Below are positions 28,471 through 38,429 of a stretch of 64,000 bases of DNA, one piece after another (within the stretch, counting starts at the first letter, position 1; every line of letters begins with the position of its first letter). A model generated the notes under the pieces. The model saw only the letters and a list, made by a program, of their open reading frames with translations. It searched no databases and had not been told where the DNA came from. The stretch covers positions 1,922,001-1,986,000 of the forward strand of contig JAVTVJ010000342.1 in the NCBI GenBank assembly GCA_034509425.1. The letters are read 5' to 3'. The position numbers and the translations under genes are program-made. The DNA is from Eopsaltria australis (lineage: Eukaryota > Chordata > Aves > Passeriformes > Petroicidae).

Positions 28471-28939
28471 CACTGCTGCAGCCCGGTGCCATGGGACAGG
28501 ATGGGGCACAGCTGGGGGAGCCTGCAGCTCAGTGCAGGGGATTCCTACCCACAAGTTCCCACTATTGTGCAGCCCTTCCTCAAATTCACAGCAGATGAGT
28601 CCCTCAGCTACGCTTTGGCCTTGAGAGCTTCTCTCATAAAAATACCAACCAGCCTCCTCCTCCTCCTCCCTCATCATGGAAGCCTCTCTGAGACCTCCCG
28701 CAAACGCAAGGGGAGAGAGAGAGAGGGGGGGTTCTTCTGCAGGGGTTGTTTGGTGTTCTGTCACAAAGCCAAACAGATGTTTGTAAAAATCTAAACTGGT
28801 TCTACAACTGTTTTAAACTCACACAGCTGTGCACAGAGAACAACTGCAGCAGGGGAGAAGAGCCCTGCTCTTCCATCCAGGGACCAGAGTTTAATTTTCC
28901 AAACTTCCCGTGAGTTACTGGAGCTCCCTCACTCCAATT

Positions 28940-29065
28940 TAGCGTTTATGGCAGAGGAAACTGCTGAAACACGGAAAGTGAAGCGGCTTTTCCAGCTCCA
29001 CGGTGAAAATTTGCCTCCAGATGGGGACTGGGACCAGACCTCCCTCATGCCCGACCCAGACAGTG
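28940..29065. mobile_element. Possible MIR/L3-type remnant
   Basis: GGCAGAGGAAACTGCTGAAAC is followed by AAGTGAAGCGGCTTTTCC and then GGGACTGGGACCAGACCTCC. This parallels 'gaggaaactgaggcac-agagaggttaag' and 'gagctgggact-gaacccagg' in MIR/L3 elements. Divergence is high. Confidence 0.42.
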
Positions 29066-32000
29066 ATTGCAGCACCCGATTTTTGCACCAGCTTATCTGA
29101 GGAGGAACAGACCAGACTCTGCCACAGCAGCCCTCTCACAGAAGTCTGTTGTGCTTGGCACTCACTTCAGGATTAATTATACACTGAAATCACTGCAAAC
29201 TTCACTGCAACAACACAAACTGAGAGCAGGAGAGACTGAAGTAGCCTCTTTTTTTCTCTGTTTTTAAAAATGTAAAATTAATGCTAATTTCTGGCAGTGC
29301 TTTTATTGTATTTTTATTTATGAACAAAAATTACCACTAGGAGTTTCTAAAATACTCATATTTTAGAAATATGCCCATCCAACTAAATTACACAGGATAG
29401 TTTTACAATCCTATAAAATACTAATTTTTTGCAAGCCAAAGCTATTTGTCATAGAGTATTTGCATTTTAGTCATAGAAAAGATTGACTGTCTACATAAGT
29501 ACTACCATGTTGCTCCCCAAAACCACAGCAAAACTTCTGTTGTTGTTTTCTTCTCTTTTTTACAGTGCACAAGAATGCATGGCAATTGAAAAACTGGTTT
29601 TACTCATGCTAGCACAGGAGTCTGTAACAGCTGGGTAATTCTGCATTTCTGATTCACACTGCACTATACAGGAAGGCACATAAAATCCAACTAGTTTTAT
29701 AATTTCTATACAGGCAACACAGTTGTGATGAGTGTATTTTTTAAAACTCAGAAGCAAGAGCGTTGTGAAAAACTTGTCACAGTGCTCTGCTTATTTCACC
29801 TTCAAGAAAGAAAAGTTTTCCATATCTGAAGAATTCCAAGTAAAACAGGAACGCATCACTGGGCAGAGGGACTGACCAGACTCACAGCCCTGTCACGTTC
29901 AGACAAGCATTTTAAGTGTCTGCAGTCTAAAGCTTCATTATTTTTTGCAGAACAATCTGGCAGCGGAGGTAACACGATTCCCTGGGAATCAAATGTTACT
30001 TAAAGACAGGTTTCACCTGTCAGGGATAAAACATATCCTGAGCAACAAAGTGTCAGGGTATACAGACATCAGAGGAGAGGGCAGGCTGTCCTTCATGGCC
30101 AGCAGAGAATAAAGGAAATTTCCTGCTTTCACTGAGTTCTGACTTTTATCTATTTCTTGTAACTTTGAGGGGAAATACTCTAATGCAATGGCAGCAACAG
30201 CAATGTTGTACAAATAAACTACAAAACATGCCGGAATAACCCTCAAGCAACTGCTATGAGGGTTCTGCAAGCTTTAGGGTTTCCTTCCCTGGGTCTCCCC
30301 ATCATGATGGGGCAGAGTTAGCCTTACAGTCATCAGTAAGACACAGACAGCAAAACAAAAGCGTCATTTTTCCCAGGTAAATTTAAAGATGTTGTTCTGG
30401 ACTTGCTCCAGGCCACCACCCACACAGATGGCATGTCTGCCCCACAAGCTGCCCACTGGACCCCTCCTTCCTTCTCACAGCACTGCCTGGGAGTCAGAAT
30501 CTGGGGGAAAATAAAAGAAGGCCCAACTCTGGCCTAACTTATAGAGGTAGAAAGAAGCAATTTAGGATTTTCAGAAAGACTCAATCCATGCAGCAAGTTC
30601 AGAAGGGGCAGATGAAAGCTGAGAAGGGCACCTGATGGTGACTTTCCTGCCACCCAACCAGCAGCAGCACATCCAGCTCCTTTCTGAATTAACGCTCACC
30701 TGAGCAGAAGCTCCTGCAGAGGAACAGCCAAAAAGGTGACTCTGTGTTTGCTCCATGCCCTCTGAAGGGCAGGACACTCCAGGGACATGGGAGACCCTCT
30801 GCCTGTACCCAGGGAGAGAGAGCCCAGCCCTGCTGATGTGGAGCTGGATGTGCTTCCATCAGGGGACACCCTGCCACTGCAGGACAGCACAGGACAGGAC
30901 AGGACACCTGCTTGGGGGAGAGCAGCACTCCTGTCTGGCGGCAACGCCTGCCCTGTCACAGAAGTCAGGCAGAGCCAGCTGTGTGCCAGAGCAGCCTGGT
31001 GTTTTGACATTATCCCCTCCCTGGGGCCACCTGCCTGCTGCACGTACACAGCAGCATCCCATGGGGCAGAGACAGAAACCCAATATACAGAAACATGTAG
31101 CGTTCAGCAGGGACCTGGGCAGCAAGCAGAAATTAAAGCTGTTTTCCCCAAGGAAGCCTGTGGATTTCCACAGAATTGAGATGTCTGTATCCCTGGTCTT
31201 CCGCTGAAATTCTCAGCTGAGTGCTGGAAGCAAACACAAAATTTCTCCTTATGCCAGTGACACCTGTCAGTCACTCCCCCAAGTGCCCTGCTCCTCGCTT
31301 CCACAGTGCCACAAGAACAAGCAGGAGGAACACACGAGCTGCTGCCACGGGACCAGAACTGCAGGCACACAGAGCTGAGACTCCAGCAGACAGCACGGTC
31401 AGGATATCACCCAGACCAACAGCTCTCTGAGGCTGGAGCCATCCTTTCATCCTGCCTTCCCCTGCCACACTGTGCCTATTGCAATTTGATGCTGCAATAA
31501 AAATAGATGATCCTCAACCCCCCTCCCCAGCCCAGTGGGCACTGCTGGGTCGGGCACAGAGCCCGTGCTCAGCTGCTGCTCGTGGCCAGGTGCTCCAGGG
31601 TCTCTGCTTTCAGTTTTCGTTGTTGTGACCCACAAGGAAAAACCTCTGGCTTTAAATACACGTTTCTGACAAGGAAGTTAGCAGCTCCCACCCTGCCTTT
31701 GGCTAAGTCAAAGCACGCTTAATTATTGAAATCACCCAGAGGAATAGATCTATCTGGTCCCCTCCACGTGAATTGCACTGAAAGCAATAGAACATGAAAC
31801 CAACTGTTTTAGAGTCGCTGCCAAAAACCACACATCTCCTATCAAACCCAGACACTGACTGACACGTGTTCCTAAATAAAACAGGGCACTTGCAGGGCAG
31901 GAACAGGAGCAGGAGAGGTGAGGTGAGCTCTGCAGTTTCACTCAGTGCTGCTGGTGGGTGTCTCCAGCTTTACATCCATGCAAATTTTTTGGAAAAAGAA

Positions 32001-32211
32001 ACAGCAGGCTTTTGCTTCACCAACAGCAGAAGCTGTTGAAGAAGGGGTTTTTTTTCAGACACAGCTGATAAGGATGATGACGTGGCGAAGAGCTTAGTCA
32101 TCCGTATCGCGGTGACAGAAAAGCAGATTCTCTTAAAAATAACACCAGCACCACACGGCTCTCCGGATGCCGGCAGGAGATCCCCGGGCCGGGAATGCCG
32201 CTAGAGGGCGG
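29066..32211. other. GPC1: Intron sequence, AT-rich then GC-richer toward the minisatellite
   Basis: The part 29.25-29.75 kb is AT-rich. The part 30.5-31.7 kb is GC-richer with short CAGGA repeats near 30,890. No gene or recognised repeat was found. Confidence 0.5.
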
Positions 32212-32629
32212 CCCTTTATCCCTGCATCCCGATCCCGGAGCGGCCCTTTATCCATGGATCCCGACCCAGGAGCAGCCCTTTATCCCTGGATCCCGATCCT
32301 GGAGCGGCCCTTTATCCCTGGATCCCGATCCTGGAGCGGCCCTTTATCCCTGCATCCCGATCCCGGAGCGGCCCTTTATCCCTGCATCCCGACCCAGGAG
32401 CGGCCCTTTATCCCTGCATCCCGATCCCGGGAGCGACCCTTTATCCCTGGATCCCGATCCCGGGAGCGACCCTTTATCCCTGGATCCCGATCCAGGAGCG
32501 GCCCTTTATCCCTGCATCCCGACCCAGGAGCGGCCCTTTATCCCTTCATCCCGATCCAGGAGCGGCCCTTTATCCATGGATCCCGACCCAGGAGCGGCCC
32601 TTTATCCCTGGATCCCGATCCCGGAGCGC
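32212..32629. repeat. GC-rich minisatellite, 13 units of 32-33 bp
   Basis: Thirteen consecutive units begin with CCCTTTATCC at 32212, 32244, 32276, 32308, 32340, 32372, 32404, 32437, 32470, 32502, 32534, 32566 and 32598. Eleven are 32 bp and units 7 and 8 are 33 bp (an extra G in CGGGAGCGA). Variation sits at a few fixed sites: CTGCATC, CTGGATC or CATGGATC, and GATCCCG, GATCCTG, GATCCAG or GACCCAG. Units 3 and 4 are identical, as are 1 and 5, and 6 and 10. The tail decays into GCGCACCCGGAGCGCC. It lies in GPC1 intron 1, 4.7 kb inside the donor. Confidence 0.97.
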
Positions 32630-34982
32630 TCCCTGCGCACCCGGAGCGCCCAGCTCAGGCTGCGCACTCCGCCGTGTGTTTGGAGCTGAACACAAACGGG
32701 GATGCCCCGCTCATTGCCTCCCCCGACATTCCCACCAAAACGCCTGCCAGATGGAGGAAAAGGCACAATTCCCTGTGATTTGCCCCGTCAGAAATCGCAC
32801 TCCAATGCCAGCAGGCTACAAAGGCCATGCTGATCCGCCCTGAATGAATTCAGTTCATGAAGGGGATGCTGCTGCATCTGGGAGTCCTCCGTGGAGCTCA
32901 TCCTGAGAAATCCCTCTGCTCCCTGAGGAAATACAACCCAAATGGAATGAACACCTCAAAAAGTGCTGGATCAACAGAGTGTCCCTTTCGGTTATGGGTG
33001 AAGATCTTTCCTTGGGAATGGAGGAGCCCTATTATTATGTTTCAAACCACAAATTTAAGTTTTTCCCACTCTGGAAGTGCCAGCAGCTGAAATACCCTCC
33101 AAGATGGGGTTCCATTACCCCCTTCCAAGAGCCTGATCAAGTCCCAGACCTGTTCTCTACTTAGATAACACTTCTCTAAAGGGCTCAAACACACACACTT
33201 GACAATATTTTCATCATGAAACCTAATTAAACAGCCTGAAAGGACTAAAAGGTTAAAAAACTTGTTCTGGCTCCTTTCAGCTGGGGAGCCAGGGAAGGAT
33301 CTGCACGAGATCTGTGCCTGGATGGGCAGCCTGGCCAAGTCCTGCTGGCTTTTTTCTGTACCCTCCTCTTCTTCAGCTGCCCTGCACCCACTGCTCGTGT
33401 GAACAAGCTCAACCTAGCAGCGAGCCGTGTCTAGGAAGGATTAATCCCAGGAATAAACAAACCAAAGAAGAAATCCAAACCAGAGAGCAAGGGACAGGCA
33501 CATCCACATCAAATCACAGCCCTCAGGTCTTCTCCAGTCCCTGAGGGAACTCCCTCTGCTCAAGACACTGAGAAGCAGTCCCCTATCCAACATCCGTCAC
33601 CCCAGGACATTCCTGTGAATCAGAGAAAGCTGGATATCCCCCCACAGTGAGATATTGCATGCTGTAGGCTCACTCTCTGCTACCACAAGCCACACTGTGA
33701 GCCTGAGACCAGTCCCTAACCAGGCACTAAGCACCCCTAGAGCAGGGGATGTCTCCCCTTCAGTCACCAGAGCAGGGGACCTGCAGTGGGGTGGTGCTGC
33801 CTGGGCAGCAAGAACGTGACACAGTAAAAACAGAGTCTCGCTGCCTCCAGAAGACTTGAGAAGAAACAGAAAAACTGGAAGTTCTCAAACTGGTTTCCCA
33901 TATTTTATAGCAATCAGAGAAAGGGGAGGTGGGTCATCCAAATGGAGAGTGGGAACACGCTGCAACACGCAGGAAAACTGTGATCAAGTTAGTGGGACAT
34001 CTGATGGGAGCAAGAGGTGTAACTTTCCCAAACTCAAGGAGCAGAGGGCTTTCCCCCCAGCTCCAGAAACTTTCTTGCAGGCAGATCTTCACCCGAGACT
34101 CCGGGTGCTCGGCTGCCTGTCAGGATTGCTAACACGAGCAGACACTGCTTTCATGTTTGGGAATTTTGCCACTGACTTCAAAGCACTGAGATATAACACC
34201 TTGTGTATTCCCTAAACACACTTAATAACAGCACCTGACACATTTAAAGTGCTTAGACATGTTAAAGGCATTGTACAGCATTAGCAAAAAACCAGGAAAC
34301 CCTGTCTAGGTGGTTCATGAGAAATCTGGGAAGCCAAGAGTCTATCCCTGCATCAGATGCTTATCTATTAGCCAGCTAATAACTGTGTGACTGCCTCTCC
34401 AACTGATCCGTGCAGCCACAAGCAGGGACTACCTTCTGGTGGGCTGTGGAAACACCAGATTATTCATAATCCTCTTAAATCATAACTAAGAATGCAGATT
34501 AGAAGGTGTAAAGCGTGCAGTAAGTGCTCTAAACCCAACACAAACACAGCCAGTCTCAGTGTGAGTCAGAGCCTGCATCCTGGGAGCTCAGTGAACTCCT
34601 GCAGTGCAGCTCTGGGGGTGCAGGCAGTGTGTGGTTTGGCTCCTGGGACACCAGCACACACCAAGCAGTGCCTGGAGCCAGCTCAGAGCAGACAGGAGCA
34701 TGGCAGCACCACTTTGGGGACAAGGCCATGGGGCTAAGAAATTAATGTTCCCCTTTGCTCCAGGGCAAGCAATGGAGGGAAGGAACGGCAGGGTCTCCTT
34801 GGAGAGGACAAAGGGAAAGGCTTTTGTCTCCAGACAGCTCAGAAATAAAATAAAAGCATGGTTCATGGGGTAGCTATTGCAACAGGGAGATGAGCACCAT
34901 CAGGAAAGCTCAGCACAGCTCCAGCTGGAGACAACACTGAACCCGCTTCATCAACATTTCCTAAGTTAGCCAAAAGTTGCCC

Positions 34983-35225
34983 AATCACAAAATCACCAAA
35001 GTTGGAAGAAACCTTCAATATCACCTCATCCAATCATCCACCCAGCACCACCACAACACCCCCTTATCCACACCTCTGAGTGACTCCACCACCTCCCTGG
35101 ACAGCTTATCCTAATGCATGGCAACTCTTTCAGTGAACATTTATTTCTAATATTTAATCTGAACTTGCCCTGGCACAACCCAAGACCATTTCCTCTTCCT
35201 TTCACTTGAGACACAGCAGAAGACA
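34983..35225 (-). mobile_element. CR1 LINE, 3'-end fragment
   Basis: The reverse-complement CR1 tail is present: ATCACAAAATCACCAAAG, TTGGAAGAAACCTTCAATATC, then GACTCCACCACCTCCCTGG and CTAATATTTAATCTGAACTTGCCC. The phrase order matches the avian consensus through the part encoding the ORF2 end. It lies 2.1 kb into GPC1 intron 1 in the gene's sense orientation. Confidence 0.88.
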
Positions 35226-35699
35226 CCTGCCCCTCCTCAGCTGTGTGCCCATGGATGCATTCACAGGTGTCAGGGGGTGTCATGCAGGTGACAACCCCCA
35301 CGGCCAGCAAGCTGAACTGGTGCCACTGAAACCAGCCTGAAGCAATGAACATTTGGATCAAAAATGGAATTACAAACTGCATGACCCTGTACATGTGGGA
35401 TACTGCAAGGAGGGTCTTGAGACTCTTCTTCTTGGAAACAGCAAAACTGGCACCAACCTTGGCATTAATCTGCACAACTGCTAAAAATCATAGAGGATAC
35501 ACAGCACTGTGTTTATCAAGACACTGCTAAGGTTATACCTACGCTCACTGATGTTTTAATTGCACGGGGTAAGTACTACAGCAACACAAAAATGCAACAT
35601 GTATCAGTCAGGGGGTAGGCACGGGAATTAGCAAGAAAATCATCAGGTCTAGTGGCTGTTTTAAACACCGGGCTAAAGGCAGCAGCAGCAGGTTTATGT

Positions 35700-36560
35700 G
35701 TGGAACCTTCTACCTCCACGCACTTCTTTGTATTACTTTCCATGCAGCATTCCTCAAGTTTTCATTGCATTTATCTACAGTTTCCCTGTCTACAGTAGCA
35801 GCCAGAGATGCCCGGTTTGATACTGAAATTTTAACTCCTGTGGCGTGAGCCCGCCAGCGTATCCGCTCGTACCAACACACAGCAGGACACAGAACTCCTG
35901 CATGCTGGAAATCCGTGTCCTGACACTTCTGGAACCTCAACAATTTGCAGGTACAAGATGTTTTGCTGGCTGCTAACCTTCGATACGTGATACTTGTAAC
36001 CACAGCTGCTGCGAGGCTCCGTGAGTGCCCCGTAGTACTATCCCTGAGCACAAGGCTGCAGCCACCTTCACCAGTGTTTGTAAACACCCAGCCTTCCAAG
36101 AACTTCCCACTTGAAACGCGGCTGCTAATGGATTCACATCTGCAATAATTAGATGCAAACTTATAAAAAGCCACTTTCTTGCTCAGCTGAAGTATTGTTC
36201 TATTAATAGGGATGTTCAAACGGTTCTGAAACTCCCCACTGTTCAACTTTGCTCGTTTTACTTTGGAAATGTACTCTCAGTTGTGACTTGACAAAGAAAG
36301 TATTAATTTGTTCACGTTTATGAGGTATGCATTTGGTTCAGCCTTCTGCATGCATAGGTCAGACAACAAATTGGTTTCTCTGAAAAATTATCCGATGCAA
36401 TATTCAACGTAAGGCATTCTGTAGCTTGGATGTGCACTACAAACTGCAGTTTTACTGGGGTGTCCCTGTAGGTTGGCTCTGGCACGTACGCCTGCATGTT
36501 TTATGCTTTGTCTGAAGCAGGAAGCTCCCACAAGTGAAGAGAAGGCTCTCGGATATGGGT
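35700..36560. promoter_or_regulatory. CpG-retaining stretch beside the GPC1 island, with a 178-codon minus frame
   Basis: CpG density is well above that of the rest of the intron; for example, five CpGs lie in 35,841-35,872. An open frame of 178 codons runs at 36246-35710 on the GPC1 sense strand with no recognised domain. The stretch could be a CpG shore, an intronic enhancer or an alternative exon. The open frame may be a composition effect. Confidence 0.3.
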
Positions 36561-37340
36561 CACAAGTTGGTGTATCAAAACTTAGACGAGAATTTTAAAA
36601 AACCCTACAATACATCAGCATCTTTTCCCCAAGCCTTCAGAGAAAAAAAAAAAACAAAACCAAGCTCAAACCCAACACAAACCAGACCTTGAATATTCTT
36701 TGCTATTTCAGTTGTTTCTACAAAGCGGAGGAAATCAACCAAGATTTATCCAAAGCCAGAAGGAAGGCAAGAGGACACACTCTAACGTAGGTTGCATAGG
36801 TTTCCCCTACACTTCACGTTTGACACGGTCATTTTACTCCTGCTTCATTTTTAATAAGTGGCAAATACCATTTACACGTTTGCTTCCCATCCAGATGAAG
36901 ATTTAAATAAATCAATTCCTCTCTCATAACCTTGTGGCATTTTCCAGCTCCGACACCAAAACCCATTACAGTCCGATTATTCTGATTTCTGAACCAAAAC
37001 ACTTAAACCCGTTCCAGCTGTACTCGAAACAGAAGCACCGAGACAATGAGAAAAAAGAAAGAACCACCACTGAACACTTGGTGCGACCACCCCCCCTCTC
37101 ACAGCTCCGTTCGCATCGCCACTGCCGGGGAGAGACCCTTTCCAGCCCGGGCGGTGCTGAGAGGGGAGAGGGGAGCCCGGCCCTCGGGGAAACCTCTCAG
37201 CTCCGACTTCTCGCCGCCCACGACCCGAGACAAACTCCAGCGTGGGGCGGCGAGCGCTCCCCCGCCCCGCAGCTCCCGGAGCCGTGCCCGGGCATCCCCC
37301 GGCCGGCAGCGGCCCCGGGATGGCCCCGCTCCCCCGTGGG

Positions 37341-37346
37341 ACTCAC
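37341..37346 (-). other. GPC1: Splice donor of GPC1 exon 1
   Basis: On the minus strand the coding frame runs GAG ATC TCC G and then GTGAGT, a near-perfect donor. The break after the first base of a glycine codon is where the glypican-1 sequence would continue as G-EHLRICPQ in the next exon. Translation past this point loses all glypican similarity, which confirms the boundary. Confidence 0.9.
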
Positions 37347-37503
37347 CGGAGATCTCGGCCTGGGGCACGCCGCTGAGGCTGAAGCCCTTGGCTCCATACA
37401 GCTGCCGGACCTCGGCGCAGCTCCTCGCCTTGCTGCCGCTGTCACCGCGAGCCGGGGCGGAGGCGACACACAGCAGCCAAAATCCCCACGGGAAGACACG
37501 CAT
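37347..37503 (-). CDS. GPC1: Glypican-1, first coding exon (signal peptide and N-terminus of core protein)
   Basis: Glypicans are GPI-anchored heparan sulfate proteoglycans of the cell surface that modulate FGF, Wnt, Hedgehog and BMP signalling. This exon encodes 52 codons plus one base. Residues 1-20 form a signal peptide with a hydrophobic core (FWLLCVA) ending near ARG. It is followed by a lysine/arginine-rich segment with the first conserved core cysteine (Cys29 in [16 protein letters not shown]) and then the stretch [12 protein letters not shown]. From memory of the family, [18 protein letters not shown] and the RGD-S-KSRSC-EVRQ context match GPC1 better than GPC4 or GPC6. The ATG at 37503 is the first Met in its open frame, has A at -3, and gives a length close to that of mammalian GPC1 exon 1. 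The exon ends in phase 1 at a GTGAGT donor. The rest of the gene (remaining core, heparan sulfate sites, GPI signal) should lie beyond coordinate 1, because the gene runs toward lower coordinates. The family call is firm; the paralogue call is strong. Confidence 0.93.
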
Positions 37504-37870
37504 CCTTCTCCGCTGGCCCCGCCACCTGCCGTGCGAAGGGCAAAGCCAAGGTCCCGCGGCGCGGGGGCGGCCGGGGGGGCGCGGGGCGCGGCCCCCTCCG
37601 CGGGCAGCCCCGGCGGGACGGGCGGGCGAAGGCGGCGAGCGGGCGGGCGAGCCCCGGCTGCCCGCGGCGAGCGGGGAAGGCGCCGCCGACTTCGGCCCCG
37701 GACGCCGCCGCGGCTCGGCCGAGGAGGGGGGCAGAGATCCAAGTTCGGCCGCGCCGCTTCAAAGCCCCGGAGCGTGAGCGCGCTGAGGGCTTTTGTTCTT
37801 AGCGCGGCTGCATCCCCGGGCAGTCCCGCCGCGATGCTGCCGGCTGCGGCGCCGCCGGGCCGGGCGGAGC

Positions 37871-37900
37871 GCGGCGGGGCGGGGCGCGGGGCGGGCTGCG
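37871..37900. promoter_or_regulatory. Clustered GC boxes (Sp/KLF-type)
   Basis: Overlapping GGGGCGGGG-type motifs lie at 37876-37896, about 370-390 bp upstream of the GPC1 start codon. Sp1/KLF factors bind such motifs in TATA-less promoters. Occupancy is inferred. Confidence 0.6.
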
Positions 37901-37927
37901 GGGCTGCTCCGGCGGCGGGGCCGGCCC

Positions 37928-37952
37928 GGGCTGGGCTGGGCTGGGCTGGGCT
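37928..37952 (+). repeat. (GGGCT)5 tandem repeat with G-quadruplex potential
   Basis: Five exact copies of the pentamer GGGCT give five GGG runs separated by two-base CT loops on the plus strand. This meets the standard four-run quadruplex rule. The plus strand is the template strand for GPC1, and the tract lies about 425 bp upstream of the start codon in the promoter or distal 5' UTR. Confidence 0.85.
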
Positions 37953-38045
37953 GTGCCGGCACCGCTCCACCTGCGCGCCGAGCGGCGGCGGGGCGGCTCC
38001 GAGCGGGCAGGGCTTCCCCCGCCGGACGTGGCATCACGCGGCCCG

Positions 38046-38094
38046 CGCCAATCCCGCACGGGGCGCAGCCCCCGCCCCGCCCCGCGCCCCCGCC
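38046..38094. promoter_or_regulatory. CCAAT motif followed by a second GC-box cluster
   Basis: A CCAAT pentamer sits on the plus strand at 38048-38052, inverted relative to GPC1. It is followed at 38069-38094 by CCCCGCCCCGCCCC-type runs, which read as GGGGCGGGG on the gene's sense strand. The pairing is typical of NF-Y plus Sp1 promoters. It lies about 545-590 bp above the ATG and could mark the distal promoter edge. Confidence 0.5.
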
Positions 38095-38138
38095 GCGGGC
38101 GCTGCGCAGCGCCCGGAGCCGCCGGAGCGTGCCCGGAG

Positions 38139-38206
38139 CATCCCCGGGCGCTGCATCCCCGAGCGCTGCATCCCCGGGTGCTGCATCCCCGAGCGCATCC
38201 CCCGGA
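38139..38206. repeat. Short 15-bp tandem repeat in the CpG island
   Basis: About four copies of a 15-bp unit of the form CGCTGCATCCCCGAG follow one another with single-base changes (GAG versus GGG, CGC versus TGC). Each copy keeps one or more CpGs. It is at the upstream part of the GPC1 CpG island. Confidence 0.8.
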
Positions 38207-38429
38207 CGGGCAGGGCGGACACAGCCCCGCGGCGCTCGGGGGCCGCACGCCGTCCTTCGGGAAGGACAACGCGCAGAGAACCCTTCTTTGTCTGCGGCCC
38301 CGGTGCTCAGCCTGAGGAGCCCCAGTTCCCCCAGCGTGGCCGTGTGGAAGACTTCTATCGTTCCACACTTAGAGCGGCGAGGAGAAGGCTATTCAGCTGA
38401 GAGTCCCAGCAAGGTCCTGGGGAGGCTAA

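Larger units (their letters stand above)
1..37346 (-). other. GPC1: GPC1 intron 1 (partial; runs off the left end)
   Basis: Everything from the exon 1 donor down to coordinate 1 is read as the first intron, because the gene points that way and no exon-like glypican sequence was seen. I looked for the expected next block (HLRICPQG-TCC) by eye and did not find it, which is not an exhaustive search. The intron would exceed 37 kb. An independent gene nested inside it is not excluded, but none is recognisable. Confidence 0.7.
37090..38420 (-). promoter_or_regulatory. GPC1: CpG island spanning the GPC1 promoter, 5' UTR and first exon
   Basis: GC content and CpG density rise sharply here compared with the AT-rich sequence on both sides. 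The island surrounds the GPC1 start codon and reaches about 900 bp upstream of it. No convincing TATA box is seen, as is usual for CpG-island promoters, so initiation is probably dispersed between the ATG at 37503 and roughly 38.1 kb. The transcription start cannot be fixed from sequence alone. The 5' UTR is expected to begin directly above 37503, where the minus strand stays GC-rich. Confidence 0.85.

Noticed and set aside
32167..32778. 203-residue repetitive protein
   Set aside because: It is the direct translation of the minisatellite; there is no start context, signal or conserved flank suggesting a gene.
34215..34280. Possible MIR-like segment (CAGCACCTGACACATTTAAAG)
   Set aside because: Only a weak resemblance to the MIR 3' part, too short and diverged to support by eye.
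37197..37970. 257-codon minus-strand open frame overlapping GPC1 exon 1 in another phase
   Set aside because: The composition is Pro/Ala/Arg-rich as expected from the island. The true coding phase is fixed by glypican similarity and the splice donor.
36934..38400. 488-codon plus-strand open frame through the CpG island
   Set aside because: It is an artefact of GC-rich, stop-poor sequence. It runs antisense to the GPC1 exon, is full of Arg/Ala/Pro/Gly, and has no domain. Comparable long frames exist in other phases of the island on both strands.
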